From assembly GCF_002160025.1 (NCBI RefSeq), contig NZ_NFJU01000030.1, positions 1-35,452 on the forward strand: a DNA stretch of 35,452 bases, given 5' to 3'. The DNA is from Anaeromassilibacillus sp. An200. GTDB taxonomy: Bacteria > Bacillota > Clostridia > Oscillospirales > Acutalibacteraceae. A program made the position numbers and the translations under genes. Positions 1 through 8,082 of this stretch are shown here, one piece after another (within the stretch, counting starts at the first letter, position 1; the number at the start of each line of letters is the position of its first letter). Under the pieces are notes generated by a model, which saw nothing but the letters and a program-made list of their open reading frames with translations, did not search any database and had not been told where the DNA came from.

Positions 1-152
1 CCGCTTCGCTGGCAGTGTACGACACTACCATGCACTGTCTGACACTACACGGAGGTATTGTTTCATATTACACATATTGGAACAAGGTGTGATTAGATTT
101 TACGCTTACTTAGTAACCACATAATCATTTGAATCAAAGTGTAAAATGACGC

Positions 153-190
153 AAAAAACGGCAGATTGCTCCATCTGGGAATCCACCGTT
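153..190 (-). terminator. Rho-independent terminator for the 206-aa-class unknown gene
   Basis: Read on the minus strand, an AACGG stem (186-190) pairs with CCGTT (157-161), with inner ATT/AAT pairs, and runs directly into a tract of six T residues. It lies just downstream of the stop at 208. The stem is short with a long loop, so it may be only moderately efficient. Confidence 0.5.
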
Positions 191-207
191 CTGCTTGCTA
201 AAGAGAT

Positions 208-813
208 TTATGGCATCTGTGTAGTTCTACTGTCAGAATATTCCCAAATGTCAATCAGGTAATTATATTCATCGCGAGAGTCGAAGGATAGTTCTAACAT
301 TCGGCTTAACTCTACTTCGGCCAACAGAAAACCGATTATACCCCCACCTAAATGACATAACGATTGAGCGGCAACCTGTAAATCGGATATTCTTATTTTA
401 GCCCAAATTCCACTTCCGCAATAATAGAAGTATTCTTGCCCTTCTCTTAATCCCATAGTATCAATAACCCAGAAACATAGCTGGGTTTTTGAAGCCTTTT
501 TTGGCAGCCTACTATATGGCATAACATTTTTCTTATACACATTGGAAATATAAGAAGAATACATCTGATTCAGTTCCTGATTTTGGCCTTTTTCGTAGAC
601 TTCCATGACTTGTATTCCATCTATCGACATCAAGTCCCGCTTTGCCGCTAATAAATTTTTCCGCTCTAAGATCAGCAGTTGTCGCTCTGTCATCAAACCG
701 TTTCCCCTTTGCCCTTCACTTATAAAACTGTATTCCCTCGCAAACTGTCTTGCTGCCTTCCAGCTTGTCGTTTTCTTGTATATCGCTTTATGCGTTTCTC
801 TTCCCCTAATCAT
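208..813 (-). CDS. Unknown protein, about 201 aa
   Basis: I do not recognise this family. The protein is soluble with no signal peptide or clear membrane segment. The N-terminal third is basic and helical (a lysine/arginine-rich stretch around residues 40-60) and the C-terminal half is mixed with a glycine-rich HLGGG patch. A GTG at 828 gives a five-residue-longer form. I prefer ATG 813 because an AGGTGA lies upstream of it, although the spacing is long. The gene is AT-rich like its neighbours and is followed by a plausible terminator. It sits beside orphan immunity-type genes, so membership of a toxin-immunity cargo region is possible, but nothing in the protein itself shows this. Confidence 0.5.
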   Translation of the reverse strand: MIRGRETHKAIYKKTTSWKAARQFAREYSFISEGQRGNGLMTERQLLILERKNLLAAKRDLMSIDGIQVMEVYEKGQNQELNQMYSSYISNVYKKNVMPYSRLPKKASKTQLCFWVIDTMGLREGQEYFYYCGSGIWAKIRISDLQVAAQSLCHLGGGIIGFLLAEVELSRMLELSFDSRDEYNYLIDIWEYSDSRTTQMP

Positions 814-892
814 TGGTGTATTTTTCACCTATTAGATGGATATGGTTATCTGTTTCGAGTCAGGAAGCTCTACGCAGAGTAAGTAAAAAGTG

Positions 893-1174
893 CTACAAGT
901 CAGTAATATCATCAGAAGCAATACTATTCCATTCATCATTAAGCATTTTGATTAGTGCTTGATAAGTGATTCGTTTCGAAACAATCTTTTCCTTGAAAGG
1001 ACTTGTATTTGACTTAGGTGTAACAGCTACTGTTTGAGATTTTGAGGAAAAAGTCAGCCTATGTATATCCGTACAAATTTCGCATTCAATATTCCTCGAA
1101 ATAGCTTCATCTATTTGTGCCCGAAAATTTTTATCCCGTTTCGCTGTCAATAAAAAATCATAGGTTTTGATCAT
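893..1174 (-). CDS. Unknown small protein, about 93 aa
   Basis: A short, charged, probably alpha/beta protein with no recognised domain. It contains a cysteine pair (EICTD and ECEI region, around residues 30-35) and an acidic C-terminus. ATG 1174 is preferred over ATG 1180 because GAGGG at 1181-1185 abuts 1180 but is 6 nt from 1174. It is transcribed in the same direction as the next gene downstream (stop at 208), 79 nt away, so the two could be co-transcribed. Composition is AT-rich. Function is unknown. Confidence 0.45.
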   Translation of the reverse strand: MIKTYDFLLTAKRDKNFRAQIDEAISRNIECEICTDIHRLTFSSKSQTVAVTPKSNTSPFKEKIVSKRITYQALIKMLNDEWNSIASDDITDL

Positions 1175-1299
1175 ACTCATCCCTCACAAAACAGATTCAT
1201 CCATAATTTCTTAACCGCACCGTCAGTTCCGCTCATACTGTATCCATACATCCTAACATCCTCGCCCTTACCCAATATAGGGGCATTAATGCAGAAATA

Positions 1300-1333
1300 A
1301 AATAGATTTATTCACAGCCTTGTGCTATACTTT
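1300..1333 (+). promoter_or_regulatory. Extended -10 promoter shared with the SUKH-3-like gene
   Basis: TATACT (1326-1331) is preceded by TGC, giving an extended -10, with AAATAGATTT at 1300-1309 in the -35 region. The block 1300-1340 aligns without gaps to 26861-26901, with 34 of 41 positions identical by hand count. It lies about 40 nt upstream of the Imm3-like start. Confidence 0.65.
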
Positions 1334-1369
1334 CCTTAAAGGTATCAAATGAGAAATCGAGGATATGAA

Positions 1370-1722
1370 ATGAAAAAATCAATTTCTACGAAAAGAAATG
1401 CCAAGCGTTGGAGATTTTTTATTGTTGGGTTGATCAAGGCAGCGAATACGATATAGCAGTGGAACAAAGCTTATACTATAACAGTGGATTACCGGAAATT
1501 GACAAAATAATATTAAACATTACAATTGCGACCAGATACGCCAGATGTGGGAAAATAATATCAAATCAATTTTATAGCAATTTAAAATCTATAATTCCCA
1601 AGGCAAAAGAACTGGATTTAGAACAATATGGTTTCTCAGAAGAGGAGATTAAAGTTTTTAAAGAAGAAATACAAGAAGCTGAATCTCTCATTTCTTCTTT
1701 TCCAAGAGGCGGAACAATTTGA
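1370..1722 (+). CDS. Imm3-like immunity protein candidate, apparently frameshifted near its start
   Basis: The open frame 1408-1722 (TTG start, 104 aa) resembles Imm3-type immunity proteins of polymorphic toxin systems: helical, about 110 residues, with a central run of the type AVEQSLYYNSG then EIDKIILNITIA, and an acidic C-terminus. Translation stays open upstream to a TGA at 1366 but has no ATG. ATG 1370, 6 nt after GAGGA, is in another frame. Adding one A to the A6 run at 1373-1378 would join the two frames and give a natural start, MKKINFYEKKCQ. The gene may therefore carry a 1-nt deletion, use slippage, or contain a sequence error. No cognate toxin is visible nearby. The family call is from pattern recall only. 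Confidence 0.45.
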
Positions 1723-1764
1723 GCAATAATATTTATCTGAAATAATATAGTGAGGTATCATTTT

Positions 1765-2385
1765 ATGGAAGATTTCGTGAGTTGTGTAACTTTAGCAGAT
1801 GGAAGCAGAATTGTTTTAGATGATGAGGATAATGTTTTGCTGTCCCTGCTCTCGCATAATGGAGTAGAAGATACTTTGCAGTTCTCACATCTTTCCGGCA
1901 ATTATGGGGGCGGATCTTTGCTGTTGTCGCCATCTCAAAAGTATTTGATATTTTCCTACTTTTCGGGTGAAAGCGAAGAAGGTTTCGCATTGCTTGAAAT
2001 TGCCAATAACCGACTCAAGCTTTTGTATGATTCTGATTATTTATATGGAGAAGATGCCAATTACAGCTTTACAAATAACGAAACGATCATCATTCAAACT
2101 TTCCGCACAGGCGCTTGGTATCAGGATGATGCATCAATAGATGAAAACGGGGATATGTACTATGAGTTTGGAGAACTGAATTTGCTTAACCTTGAAACTT
2201 ATGACCTGGATAGACATACTATCCTTGTTTATCCCTCTGCCGATTGGAAAGAGGAAGAAACCGATGCCGGCACATTCTTATTTTCGGATATAACAAGCGG
2301 AATGTTAAAGATAGAAATGCCATGGGGAAGCGAATCTTTTCCGTTTCCATTACAGGAAACCCTGATTGTCAAATTCAATAAATGA
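1765..2385 (+). CDS. Unknown beta-rich protein, 206 aa
   Basis: The start ATG 1765 has GTGAGG (1750-1755) at good spacing; an alternative GTG at 1750 is that Shine-Dalgarno sequence itself. The acidic protein consists of short beta strands with repeated aromatic and Gly/Ser turns (for example GGGSLLLSPSQKYLIFSYFSG near residues 45-65), resembling blades of a WD40/TolB-type propeller but too short for a complete one. There is no signal peptide. It lies 42 nt after the Imm3-like gene and about 75 nt before another beta-rich gene, so these three are probably co-transcribed. Similar proteins are often found as orphan immunity-type genes, but a function cannot be assigned. Confidence 0.55.
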   Translation: MEDFVSCVTLADGSRIVLDDEDNVLLSLLSHNGVEDTLQFSHLSGNYGGGSLLLSPSQKYLIFSYFSGESEEGFALLEIANNRLKLLYDSDYLYGEDANYSFTNNETIIIQTFRTGAWYQDDASIDENGDMYYEFGELNLLNLETYDLDRHTILVYPSADWKEEETDAGTFLFSDITSGMLKIEMPWGSESFPFPLQETLIVKFNK

Positions 2386-2459
2386 TCTGCTGCTCATCGA
2401 TCCAGCACACCACAAATCCCAGCAGTCCCATCTCGCAGCCGAAAAAGGAGGGATTAACA

Positions 2460-3008
2460 GTGCTTGACTTAGTGGAACGAGAACACAAAGAAAAATCAAA
2501 TAGAAAACGTATTTTTAAAATCATAGAGCAAATTCCTGAGGGGGTTCCCATCGGATGGGAAAGCAGAACACTTGCTGTCGGCGGGCTAACATACATTGGT
2601 TTTTCTGAAATACACCCTGAACATCTTGTCTGCATTTCTTCCCAGGGCCAGAGCTTAATTGATTGTGCCACTGGAGAAAAGCGATATGTTGAGGAACTCT
2701 ATGATGAAGACGACCTGATCGCATATTTTGATGGAATAGACAGCGAGAAAGTATGTATCGCCGGCGAGGGGGGCGGCGGCTTAAGACACTATTCTAAGGC
2801 TGGAAATATTTTAGAACAGATCTCCCCAATTTGGCCCACACAGCAAATTATTTTCATGCCAAATTATTGCTCATGGTGGCTTTCTCCAAAAGAATGTCTC
2901 ATTGTATTTGATGGGTATGAGATCAAAGCATACGGCTTTAACAAAAGCGGAAATATTTTTGTAATTGCTACATCCAGCGACCTAATAATTTTTAAAAAGC
3001 AATTGTAA
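2460..3008 (+). CDS. Unknown beta-rich protein, 182 aa, GTG start
   Basis: GTG 2460 is chosen because AAGGAGGG (2445-2452) lies 7-8 nt upstream; the frame is open further 5' (to 2382) but lacks a ribosome binding site there. After a charged helical N-terminus (residues 1-25) the protein is a series of short beta strands with aromatic and Gly/Ser turns, including an unusual GEGGGGLRHY stretch. It has the same overall character as the preceding 206-aa protein, suggesting a pair of related beta-propeller-like proteins. There is no signal peptide and no recognised catalytic motif. Confidence 0.5.
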   Translation: MLDLVEREHKEKSNRKRIFKIIEQIPEGVPIGWESRTLAVGGLTYIGFSEIHPEHLVCISSQGQSLIDCATGEKRYVEELYDEDDLIAYFDGIDSEKVCIAGEGGGGLRHYSKAGNILEQISPIWPTQQIIFMPNYCSWWLSPKECLIVFDGYEIKAYGFNKSGNIFVIATSSDLIIFKKQL

Positions 3009-3044
3009 AGCGCTATCCATGATAACGTTTTAACACCAGCCGAA

Positions 3045-3170
3045 TCATTCCCAAGAACAAAAAATATTCCTTACTGTCCTCTCCTTTCCACACTCAGGAC
3101 AGATAAACTTTCTCGCAGAACCGTTGTTTTCCGGTATATGTTTGAGTATCTCGAACCAATCTTGAAACAT
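3045..3170 (-). pseudogene. Small zinc-ribbon-like fragment, 41 aa
   Basis: A short minus-strand frame from ATG 3170 to TGA 3045 contains CPECGKERT, half of a treble-clef or zinc-ribbon motif, preceded by an amphipathic helix (WFEILKHIPENNG). Only one CxxC is clear (another single Cys follows), and there is no strong ribosome binding site. It is probably the 5' remnant of a longer protein cut off at about 3060. It lies directly downstream of another broken fragment (TetR-like), marking a region of decay. Confidence 0.3.
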
Positions 3171-3189
3171 CTTACATTCTTCACTCAAT

Positions 3190-3372
3190 TCATACTTTTA
3201 TAAAAGTTGCCTTTGGAGGTGTAGGTCGGCCATTCTCCGACTTTCTGCACAGTGTATCAATGCTAATGCTGCTGTGCACCACTTCCCGTTCCATAATACA
3301 TTGGAGTAGCACAGTAAGCAGATTTTCTTTGACCTGTTCCCTCTCCTGATTGGAATATGCTTTTCGCGCCAC
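3190..3372 (-). pseudogene. TetR/AcrR-type regulator, truncated N-terminal fragment
   Basis: The first about 45 residues (MARKAYSNQEREQVKENLLT, then the SISIDTLCRKS helix) look like the first helices of a TetR-family DNA-binding domain. The recognition helix and entire ligand domain are missing. The frame then runs into unrelated residues and a stop at 3190. A palindrome upstream could be its old operator. Full-length members are about 190-210 aa, so this is a remnant and unlikely to function. Confidence 0.5.
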
Positions 3373-3386
3373 AAGCTGTCACCATC

Positions 3387-3427
3387 TTATACAAGTATAA
3401 AATTTAAAAATAGTATTTACAAGTATT
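3387..3427. promoter_or_regulatory. Palindromic operator candidate upstream of the TetR fragment
   Basis: TTATAC-AA-GTATAA (3387-3400) is a perfect hyphenated palindrome, and its core ACAAGTAT recurs at 3419-3426 in a second, imperfect copy. Such paired sites just upstream of a tetR gene are typical autoregulatory operators. The assignment is inference. Confidence 0.35.
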
Positions 3428-3481
3428 ATCGTGCCATTTGAAAGAAAATAAGACTCTTCCTGAAAAAACCGAAAAAGGGAG

Positions 3482-3511
3482 AAAAATGGGGCGCTGCTGC
3501 GCCCCATTTTT
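3482..3511. terminator. Strong bidirectional terminator ending the minus-strand sugar operon
   Basis: A perfect 13-bp stem (AAAAATGGGGCGC at 3482-3494 with its complement at 3499-3511) closes on a TGCT loop and has A and T tracts on both sides, so it can act in both directions. It lies 8 nt past the stop codon at 3520 and marks the boundary between the AT-rich left region and the sugar locus. Confidence 0.9.
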
Positions 3512-3519
3512 CTTGCTTT

Positions 3520-4563
3520 TTACTCCTCGATCTCCACCACCAGATGCTCAATGGCGGTGTGACGGTGCATATAAATCACGTTCAAGCGGCCATCCCGATC
3601 CCGGCAGATCGCGGGCTGACATTTGTTGCCCGGCGCAGCGGCCAGCCCTATCAGATTGGTCCAAGTCATGCCCTCATCCTTGGAATAAGCCAAAGTCAGA
3701 GGGCTTCTCTCGTGCCAGTCTGCCACAGGCGTGTCATTATAGGCCATCAAAATTGTGTCCTTGTCCCAGCTGATTACATCAATTTTGGACTCATTGTTCC
3801 GGATACCGGTAGGCACCGGTTTACTCCAGGTGCGGCCGCCATCCCGGCTCTCCGCCGTGTAGGATACCAGCGACCGGATACCGTCACCCCAACCGGTGCT
3901 GCCCGGACAGGTGCGGGTAAACATCCGGATGGTGCCATCCGGCCGCAGGCACAGCGCCGGTTCCCGAATCAAATTACCGTCCTCCGCGTACAGAAGAGGA
4001 CCCTTTTCCCAGGTTTCTCCATCGTCATGGGAAAGATAAATCCGTACCGCGCCGAAATATTTATCTGACAGCTCGCTGGAGGTTGACGCAAAAACGATAG
4101 TCCCATCCTCCAGCAATACGCTGTCGTTGGAAGCGTGGCCGCTCTGGATCCCGGCAGGAACGGCAGGTTCCCAGGTGCGTCCGCCGTCCGTCGTTTTCCG
4201 CATCCACAGCTCGTCCCGCCCATTGCACCAGGTGGTAAAATTCACCTCGGTATCCAGGAATTTTGCAAATAAAAGAATAATCTCACCTTTCCTGTTCTTT
4301 AAAAAAACAGGGTCGTGGCAGCAATAACGGATATCGCATCCCACCGCGTCGGGATTGGACCAGGCCTTCGCGCCAGGCTCGAGAACAGACACCCAATCCT
4401 TGGCGTCTCTTCCCATAGGATCGCCGTTCCACTGCAAAAAGCCTCCATTCCATACGGCCAGCAGATTCCCATTATCCGCCAGCGTCAGACTGGGCATGTG
4501 ATAGCATTGCCGCTCATCAAACCATTCCACTACCCATTTACGGTCTGTGATCCTGGCTTTCAT
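3520..4563 (-). CDS. Asp-box (sialidase-fold) glycosidase-like protein, cytoplasmic
   Basis: This 347-aa protein has four Asp-box repeats of the S-x-D-x-G-x-T-W type (about 124-131, 178-185, 239-246, 294-301), the signature of the six-bladed BNR/sialidase propeller (BNR_2-like). The N-terminal position where true sialidases carry the F/Y-R-I-P arginine motif reads YHMP (21-24), so one residue of the catalytic arginine triad is missing. Sialidase activity is therefore doubtful; related BNR proteins act on other sugars or are uncharacterised. There is no signal peptide, implying action on imported material. Its ATG overlaps the stop of the upstream 684-aa gene by ATGA, indicating translational coupling. 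It is the last gene of the minus-strand operon. No NanA/NanE/NanK genes accompany it. Confidence 0.75.
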   Translation of the reverse strand: MKARITDRKWVVEWFDERQCYHMPSLTLADNGNLLAVWNGGFLQWNGDPMGRDAKDWVSVLEPGAKAWSNPDAVGCDIRYCCHDPVFLKNRKGEIILLFAKFLDTEVNFTTWCNGRDELWMRKTTDGGRTWEPAVPAGIQSGHASNDSVLLEDGTIVFASTSSELSDKYFGAVRIYLSHDDGETWEKGPLLYAEDGNLIREPALCLRPDGTIRMFTRTCPGSTGWGDGIRSLVSYTAESRDGGRTWSKPVPTGIRNNESKIDVISWDKDTILMAYNDTPVADWHERSPLTLAYSKDEGMTWTNLIGLAAAPGNKCQPAICRDRDGRLNVIYMHRHTAIEHLVVEIEE

Positions 4564-6614
4564 ACTTCTTTATCTCCTTCCCTATGCTGCCAAAAGAGCA
4601 GCATCGTCTCCATACTGTTCAAAGGCAAATCCACCACTGCTCCGGCCTTTGTTGGCCGGGAAACAATTTCTTCCGCCCGTCCTCCGTTTTCTGATCGCCA
4701 CACTGTAAGCGGCCCTGCCTGCATCCCGGCCAAGGATACTCGCTCCACGGGATCGGAAGCTGCATGGATCAGATACAGCGCCATGCCCCCCTCCTCATTC
4801 GCAAAGCAATAGGGCTCCAGATAGGGAGCGCCCTCCACCATCGGCACATGCAGCCCCGTACGGCTCAGCACATCCCGCAGGATCTCCGCCCGTACCTCAT
4901 TAAGCAGCATGGGCGGAATCTGAACAGGCGATTCAAACCTTCCGAAAGGATACACCAGCACGCGGCCGTTTACCACCACCTGCCCGGCAGCGGTGCGCCG
5001 GCGGAAGGAATCGTACAGCCCAGTATATTCCTCCAGCTTTGCCCCCGGCTGATACGTTACATCCACTGCGTCGCTGCATGAGATGACGGCAGAAGCACGG
5101 GCACAGGGACGGCCGGTATATTCACGGCCGTTTGTCACCTGTTCAAATGCATATTCGCCCTCATTCTGCCGCATCCAGCGCACCTGTTCCAGCCCTGCCA
5201 GATGTCCCAGTCCCCGATCACAGAGTGTTTCAGCAGCGTCGGCGGTCAGCAGCACAAAGTTATTTTCAAACAATCCTTCCAGAACCTCATCCGGCCAATT
5301 ACGCAGCACCTGTCCCGCAGCAGCCACCACCTCCCCATGCAAAGAGGCGGGATCCTCCTGATAAACATAGGGAATTCCCATGGAAGGCAGAAGCCCTGCC
5401 CAGAAACCCTCCTGCGGATAAAGCTCCTCCATGGAAGCTCCTTTTGAGGTGTGAAGCGTATAGGCGGAATCGGCACAGCAAAGCACCTGTACCCCCATCC
5501 GTTTTCCTTTCAGCAGCCCTTTTGCGGTAACGCTATTCAAATATGGCTTGGTTTGACGCAGGGTATTCTGATACCCCTCCTCCCATACGATGCCGTTGCC
5601 GTTGAGATCATACAGGTCGATGGTGATACCGTCCGGCGCAAGCGCCAGAGAGCTGAGCAGCTGGAAGCGGGTGAACCGGCAGGATTTGGAATACCGGGAA
5701 AAGGGGTAGTTCTCCAGCTCGGGATAAACCATGGTGTCCGCAGGCATCATGGCCCGGTTCATCATAGATACCATGTTGAACCTTTGCATGTACTGACTGG
5801 GAACAGACTCCTGATACCCCGGAAGATGGATGCGATCCACAGGGACAGTCCCCTGAGACAGCTCCCGCAGCAAAGCATGCCAGTCCCGCCCCTCTGCCGC
5901 ATGGACATACGGAGCGGAGCTCATCAGCCCCACCTGTACCTGGGACGAAACAGCCCTCACGGCCCGGCCAATGGCCCGTGCCGCACAAAGCATGGTCTCA
6001 CGGCTCACGTCCAGCCAGATTTTACGGTACGGATGAGGCTCGCCGGGCTGCAGCACCCCAGCTATAAACTCCTCCCGCGTCAAGGGCTTGCCCGCCCGCT
6101 CACTGTACAGCCGGAGATGCTCCTCGCAAAAGCACCCGCCCCAATCCAGCGGATCGTGGTTGTGCAGGCGGAAATCATCCTCCACCCAGACCATGGAGGG
6201 CTCCAGCGCGGCATACCGGGCATACAGGCGGGCGATATACCGCTGCCATTCTTCGCACAGAGGACAGACACAAAGCTCCGCGGCCCGGCCATGGATATCC
6301 ACCATCGGACGGAAATGCTGGTCCTCGCGCATCCGCTTGCCCAGATCGGCATGCATGACGCTGTGCCACTGATTCACAGAGAAGCTGATTCCTTGGGGCG
6401 CTAATAAATCCCTCACACGGGTCATTAAATCCAGGTAAACGTCCTGCTCCTCATAGGACATATGCCCGGTGTTCAGCTCCTCCACATTGGCAAACACCGC
6501 TACATCGTCCACACAAGCTTCGTCCACATACCGGTCCAGCGCGGCAAGCTCAGCCGTATCATTGAACCCCGGATCACAGCAGAAACGGAAAATATACGAA
6601 AAAGGATCCTTCAT
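4560..6614 (-). CDS. Uncharacterised GH42-like glycoside hydrolase, 684 aa
   Basis: A large cytoplasmic protein with no signal peptide. The N-terminal 350 residues look like a TIM barrel with a candidate acid residue in VWVEDDFRLHNHD (142-154) and a cysteine/histidine set (C115, C117, C120; C161, C163, H166) reminiscent of the zinc site of GH42 beta-galactosidases. From about residue 375 the sequence resembles the Rossmann-like (glutamine amidotransferase-fold) trimerisation domain that follows the barrel in GH42 and related enzymes, then a beta-rich end. It does not read as canonical GH42, and I cannot place it in a named family. AGGAGG precedes ATG 6614; the gap to the upstream esterase gene is 15 nt and the downstream gene overlaps, so all three are coupled. 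Confidence 0.65.
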   Translation of the reverse strand: MKDPFSYIFRFCCDPGFNDTAELAALDRYVDEACVDDVAVFANVEELNTGHMSYEEQDVYLDLMTRVRDLLAPQGISFSVNQWHSVMHADLGKRMREDQHFRPMVDIHGRAAELCVCPLCEEWQRYIARLYARYAALEPSMVWVEDDFRLHNHDPLDWGGCFCEEHLRLYSERAGKPLTREEFIAGVLQPGEPHPYRKIWLDVSRETMLCAARAIGRAVRAVSSQVQVGLMSSAPYVHAAEGRDWHALLRELSQGTVPVDRIHLPGYQESVPSQYMQRFNMVSMMNRAMMPADTMVYPELENYPFSRYSKSCRFTRFQLLSSLALAPDGITIDLYDLNGNGIVWEEGYQNTLRQTKPYLNSVTAKGLLKGKRMGVQVLCCADSAYTLHTSKGASMEELYPQEGFWAGLLPSMGIPYVYQEDPASLHGEVVAAAGQVLRNWPDEVLEGLFENNFVLLTADAAETLCDRGLGHLAGLEQVRWMRQNEGEYAFEQVTNGREYTGRPCARASAVISCSDAVDVTYQPGAKLEEYTGLYDSFRRRTAAGQVVVNGRVLVYPFGRFESPVQIPPMLLNEVRAEILRDVLSRTGLHVPMVEGAPYLEPYCFANEEGGMALYLIHAASDPVERVSLAGMQAGPLTVWRSENGGRAEEIVSRPTKAGAVVDLPLNSMETMLLFWQHREGDKEV

Positions 6615-6629
6615 GGCAAAATCCTCCTG

Positions 6630-8045
6630 TCAGCCGGCGGGTAAAACAGGCTCGCCGTAGAACGATAGCATAGGCATGCGCATACAGTCACAGGGTACGG
6701 TTAAGCCTGGGTTCATTCTCCAACCCCCATGCAGCCGCACTTCGCCGGTGAGCGCCCGGGGAAACACCAGCGTCAGGGTGTCGGTCCCCTCCGTATAGGC
6801 ACAGGGATGCACCAGCCCCTGCTCATCCTCCGCGTCAAAGGGGAGCAAACCGTCGGGAACACCAAAGCAGTTGAGCCAGTTCCGGATGCGGCTGAAACGC
6901 ACTGTAACCGTATCAGGGGCTGTCAGACGGATGCAGTCCGGCTCGGGCGCCATCCAGTCGATCTCCCTGCCGTAGCATTTCGCCAGGGCGGCTCTGGCAC
7001 AGCGCTCTCCCACAACCAGATTGCTCTCCGAGGAATTATGAATAAAGTCATAGAGCGCCAGATCGGCGGCGGGCAGAGTGCACACATGCGGGATCGTGTA
7101 CATTGCTTTCCGCTGCGCCTGCCGCACCATCCCCCATTGACGGTCCAGAGCCTCGCTTGGGCCTTCCACGCAGCGGTTCAGCTGCACAGTGATAAAAGGC
7201 AGATCCGGCTGCGCGAGCGCCTGGCGGATCTGCTTTACCGTTGCGGCAAAACGGTCAAGATAGGTACCGGCACTGTCCTCGTACCCTTCCGCTTCCCCCT
7301 GATACCAGAGCACCGCTTTGGGATGCAGATCATAATCCGCCAGCATATCCAGCATATTCTGAGTCAGAGCGCCGTTTTCCTCAGGATTCCACCAGCGCAG
7401 CGGCGCCCCGCCGTATGCACAGGGCACCAGACCAATAGGCCATCCCAGATCCCGGTGCAGCCGTTTGGCAAATTGGATCCATGGGCTGTGTCCCGGATTG
7501 TGGTTTTCATAATGTCCCACATGCACCGCGCCGGTCGTCTCACCCAACGGATGCGTGGCCAAATCCCACCGGGCATTGGAACGAAGCACATGAATCCCCA
7601 GCTCCGGACCATCGTCCACCGGATTTTTCGCCCTGCCTGCCGCGTTGCTCTGCCCGGCAATTACAAAGACATCCCCCACGCCGATGTGATGGATCATATC
7701 CCCGCGGGAACAGGACAGCCCGTCCCATCCCTCGTATTCCATTGTCGTTTCGATGCGGTAAAGCCCTCCCGCCGGCACGCGGGGAAACACAACCTCCCAG
7801 CAGCCCTCCTTAGGAATCGCACACCTTGTCCAGGGAATCACCGATTCGCCTGTATCCTCCCGGGCAATCCGGGCTTTGACGGTAGCCTGCGCCGGAGGCA
7901 CGGGAGAAAACTCCAGAGGCAGTTCCTGCGACAGACGGATCAAATGATATTCGCCCTCCAGCCGGATGCAGGCAGCCCCCTCCTCATTTTGCTGAAAAAT
8001 CTGCCAGGGAACGGCTCCCCTGGTGATGGTAACTCCATACTTCAT
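6630..8045 (-). CDS. SASA-family carbohydrate acetylesterase (sialate O-acetylesterase-like)
   Basis: This 471-aa protein has the SGNH/SASA esterase blocks: GQSNAAG with nucleophile Ser133, a Gly block near 211-213, WYQGEAEG at 248-255, and the Asp/His pair in YDFIHNSS (D333, H336). Residues 1-120 form a beta-rich N-terminal domain and the last about 90 residues a C-terminal beta domain, as in sialate O-acetylesterase-like enzymes (SASA, PF03629). It should remove acetyl groups from sugars. No signal peptide is present, so it works inside the cell. ATG 8045 is preceded by AAAAGGAG; upstream in-frame starts overlap the MFS gene and lack a ribosome binding site. The presence of an acetylesterase implies an O-acetylated substrate. 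Confidence 0.85.
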   Translation of the reverse strand: MKYGVTITRGAVPWQIFQQNEEGAACIRLEGEYHLIRLSQELPLEFSPVPPAQATVKARIAREDTGESVIPWTRCAIPKEGCWEVVFPRVPAGGLYRIETTMEYEGWDGLSCSRGDMIHHIGVGDVFVIAGQSNAAGRAKNPVDDGPELGIHVLRSNARWDLATHPLGETTGAVHVGHYENHNPGHSPWIQFAKRLHRDLGWPIGLVPCAYGGAPLRWWNPEENGALTQNMLDMLADYDLHPKAVLWYQGEAEGYEDSAGTYLDRFAATVKQIRQALAQPDLPFITVQLNRCVEGPSEALDRQWGMVRQAQRKAMYTIPHVCTLPAADLALYDFIHNSSESNLVVGERCARAALAKCYGREIDWMAPEPDCIRLTAPDTVTVRFSRIRNWLNCFGVPDGLLPFDAEDEQGLVHPCAYTEGTDTLTLVFPRALTGEVRLHGGWRMNPGLTVPCDCMRMPMLSFYGEPVLPAG

Positions 8046-8082
8046 GATCTGTACTCCTTTTCGGATGAAAAATACCGGTATG

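Noticed and set aside
14-53. Short GACACTAC repeats and an AGTGT/ACACT hairpin at the left edge
   Set aside because: Only two imperfect copies are visible and the sequence is cut by the window, so no CRISPR or repeat element can be supported.
110-116. A further TTAGTAA near the left edge
   Set aside because: It is isolated, far from the sugar locus and lacks the extended AWAT; taken as a chance match.
3520-4563. Naming the Asp-box gene nanH/sialidase
   Set aside because: The arginine motif is not present and there are no sialic-acid genes, so only the fold is claimed.
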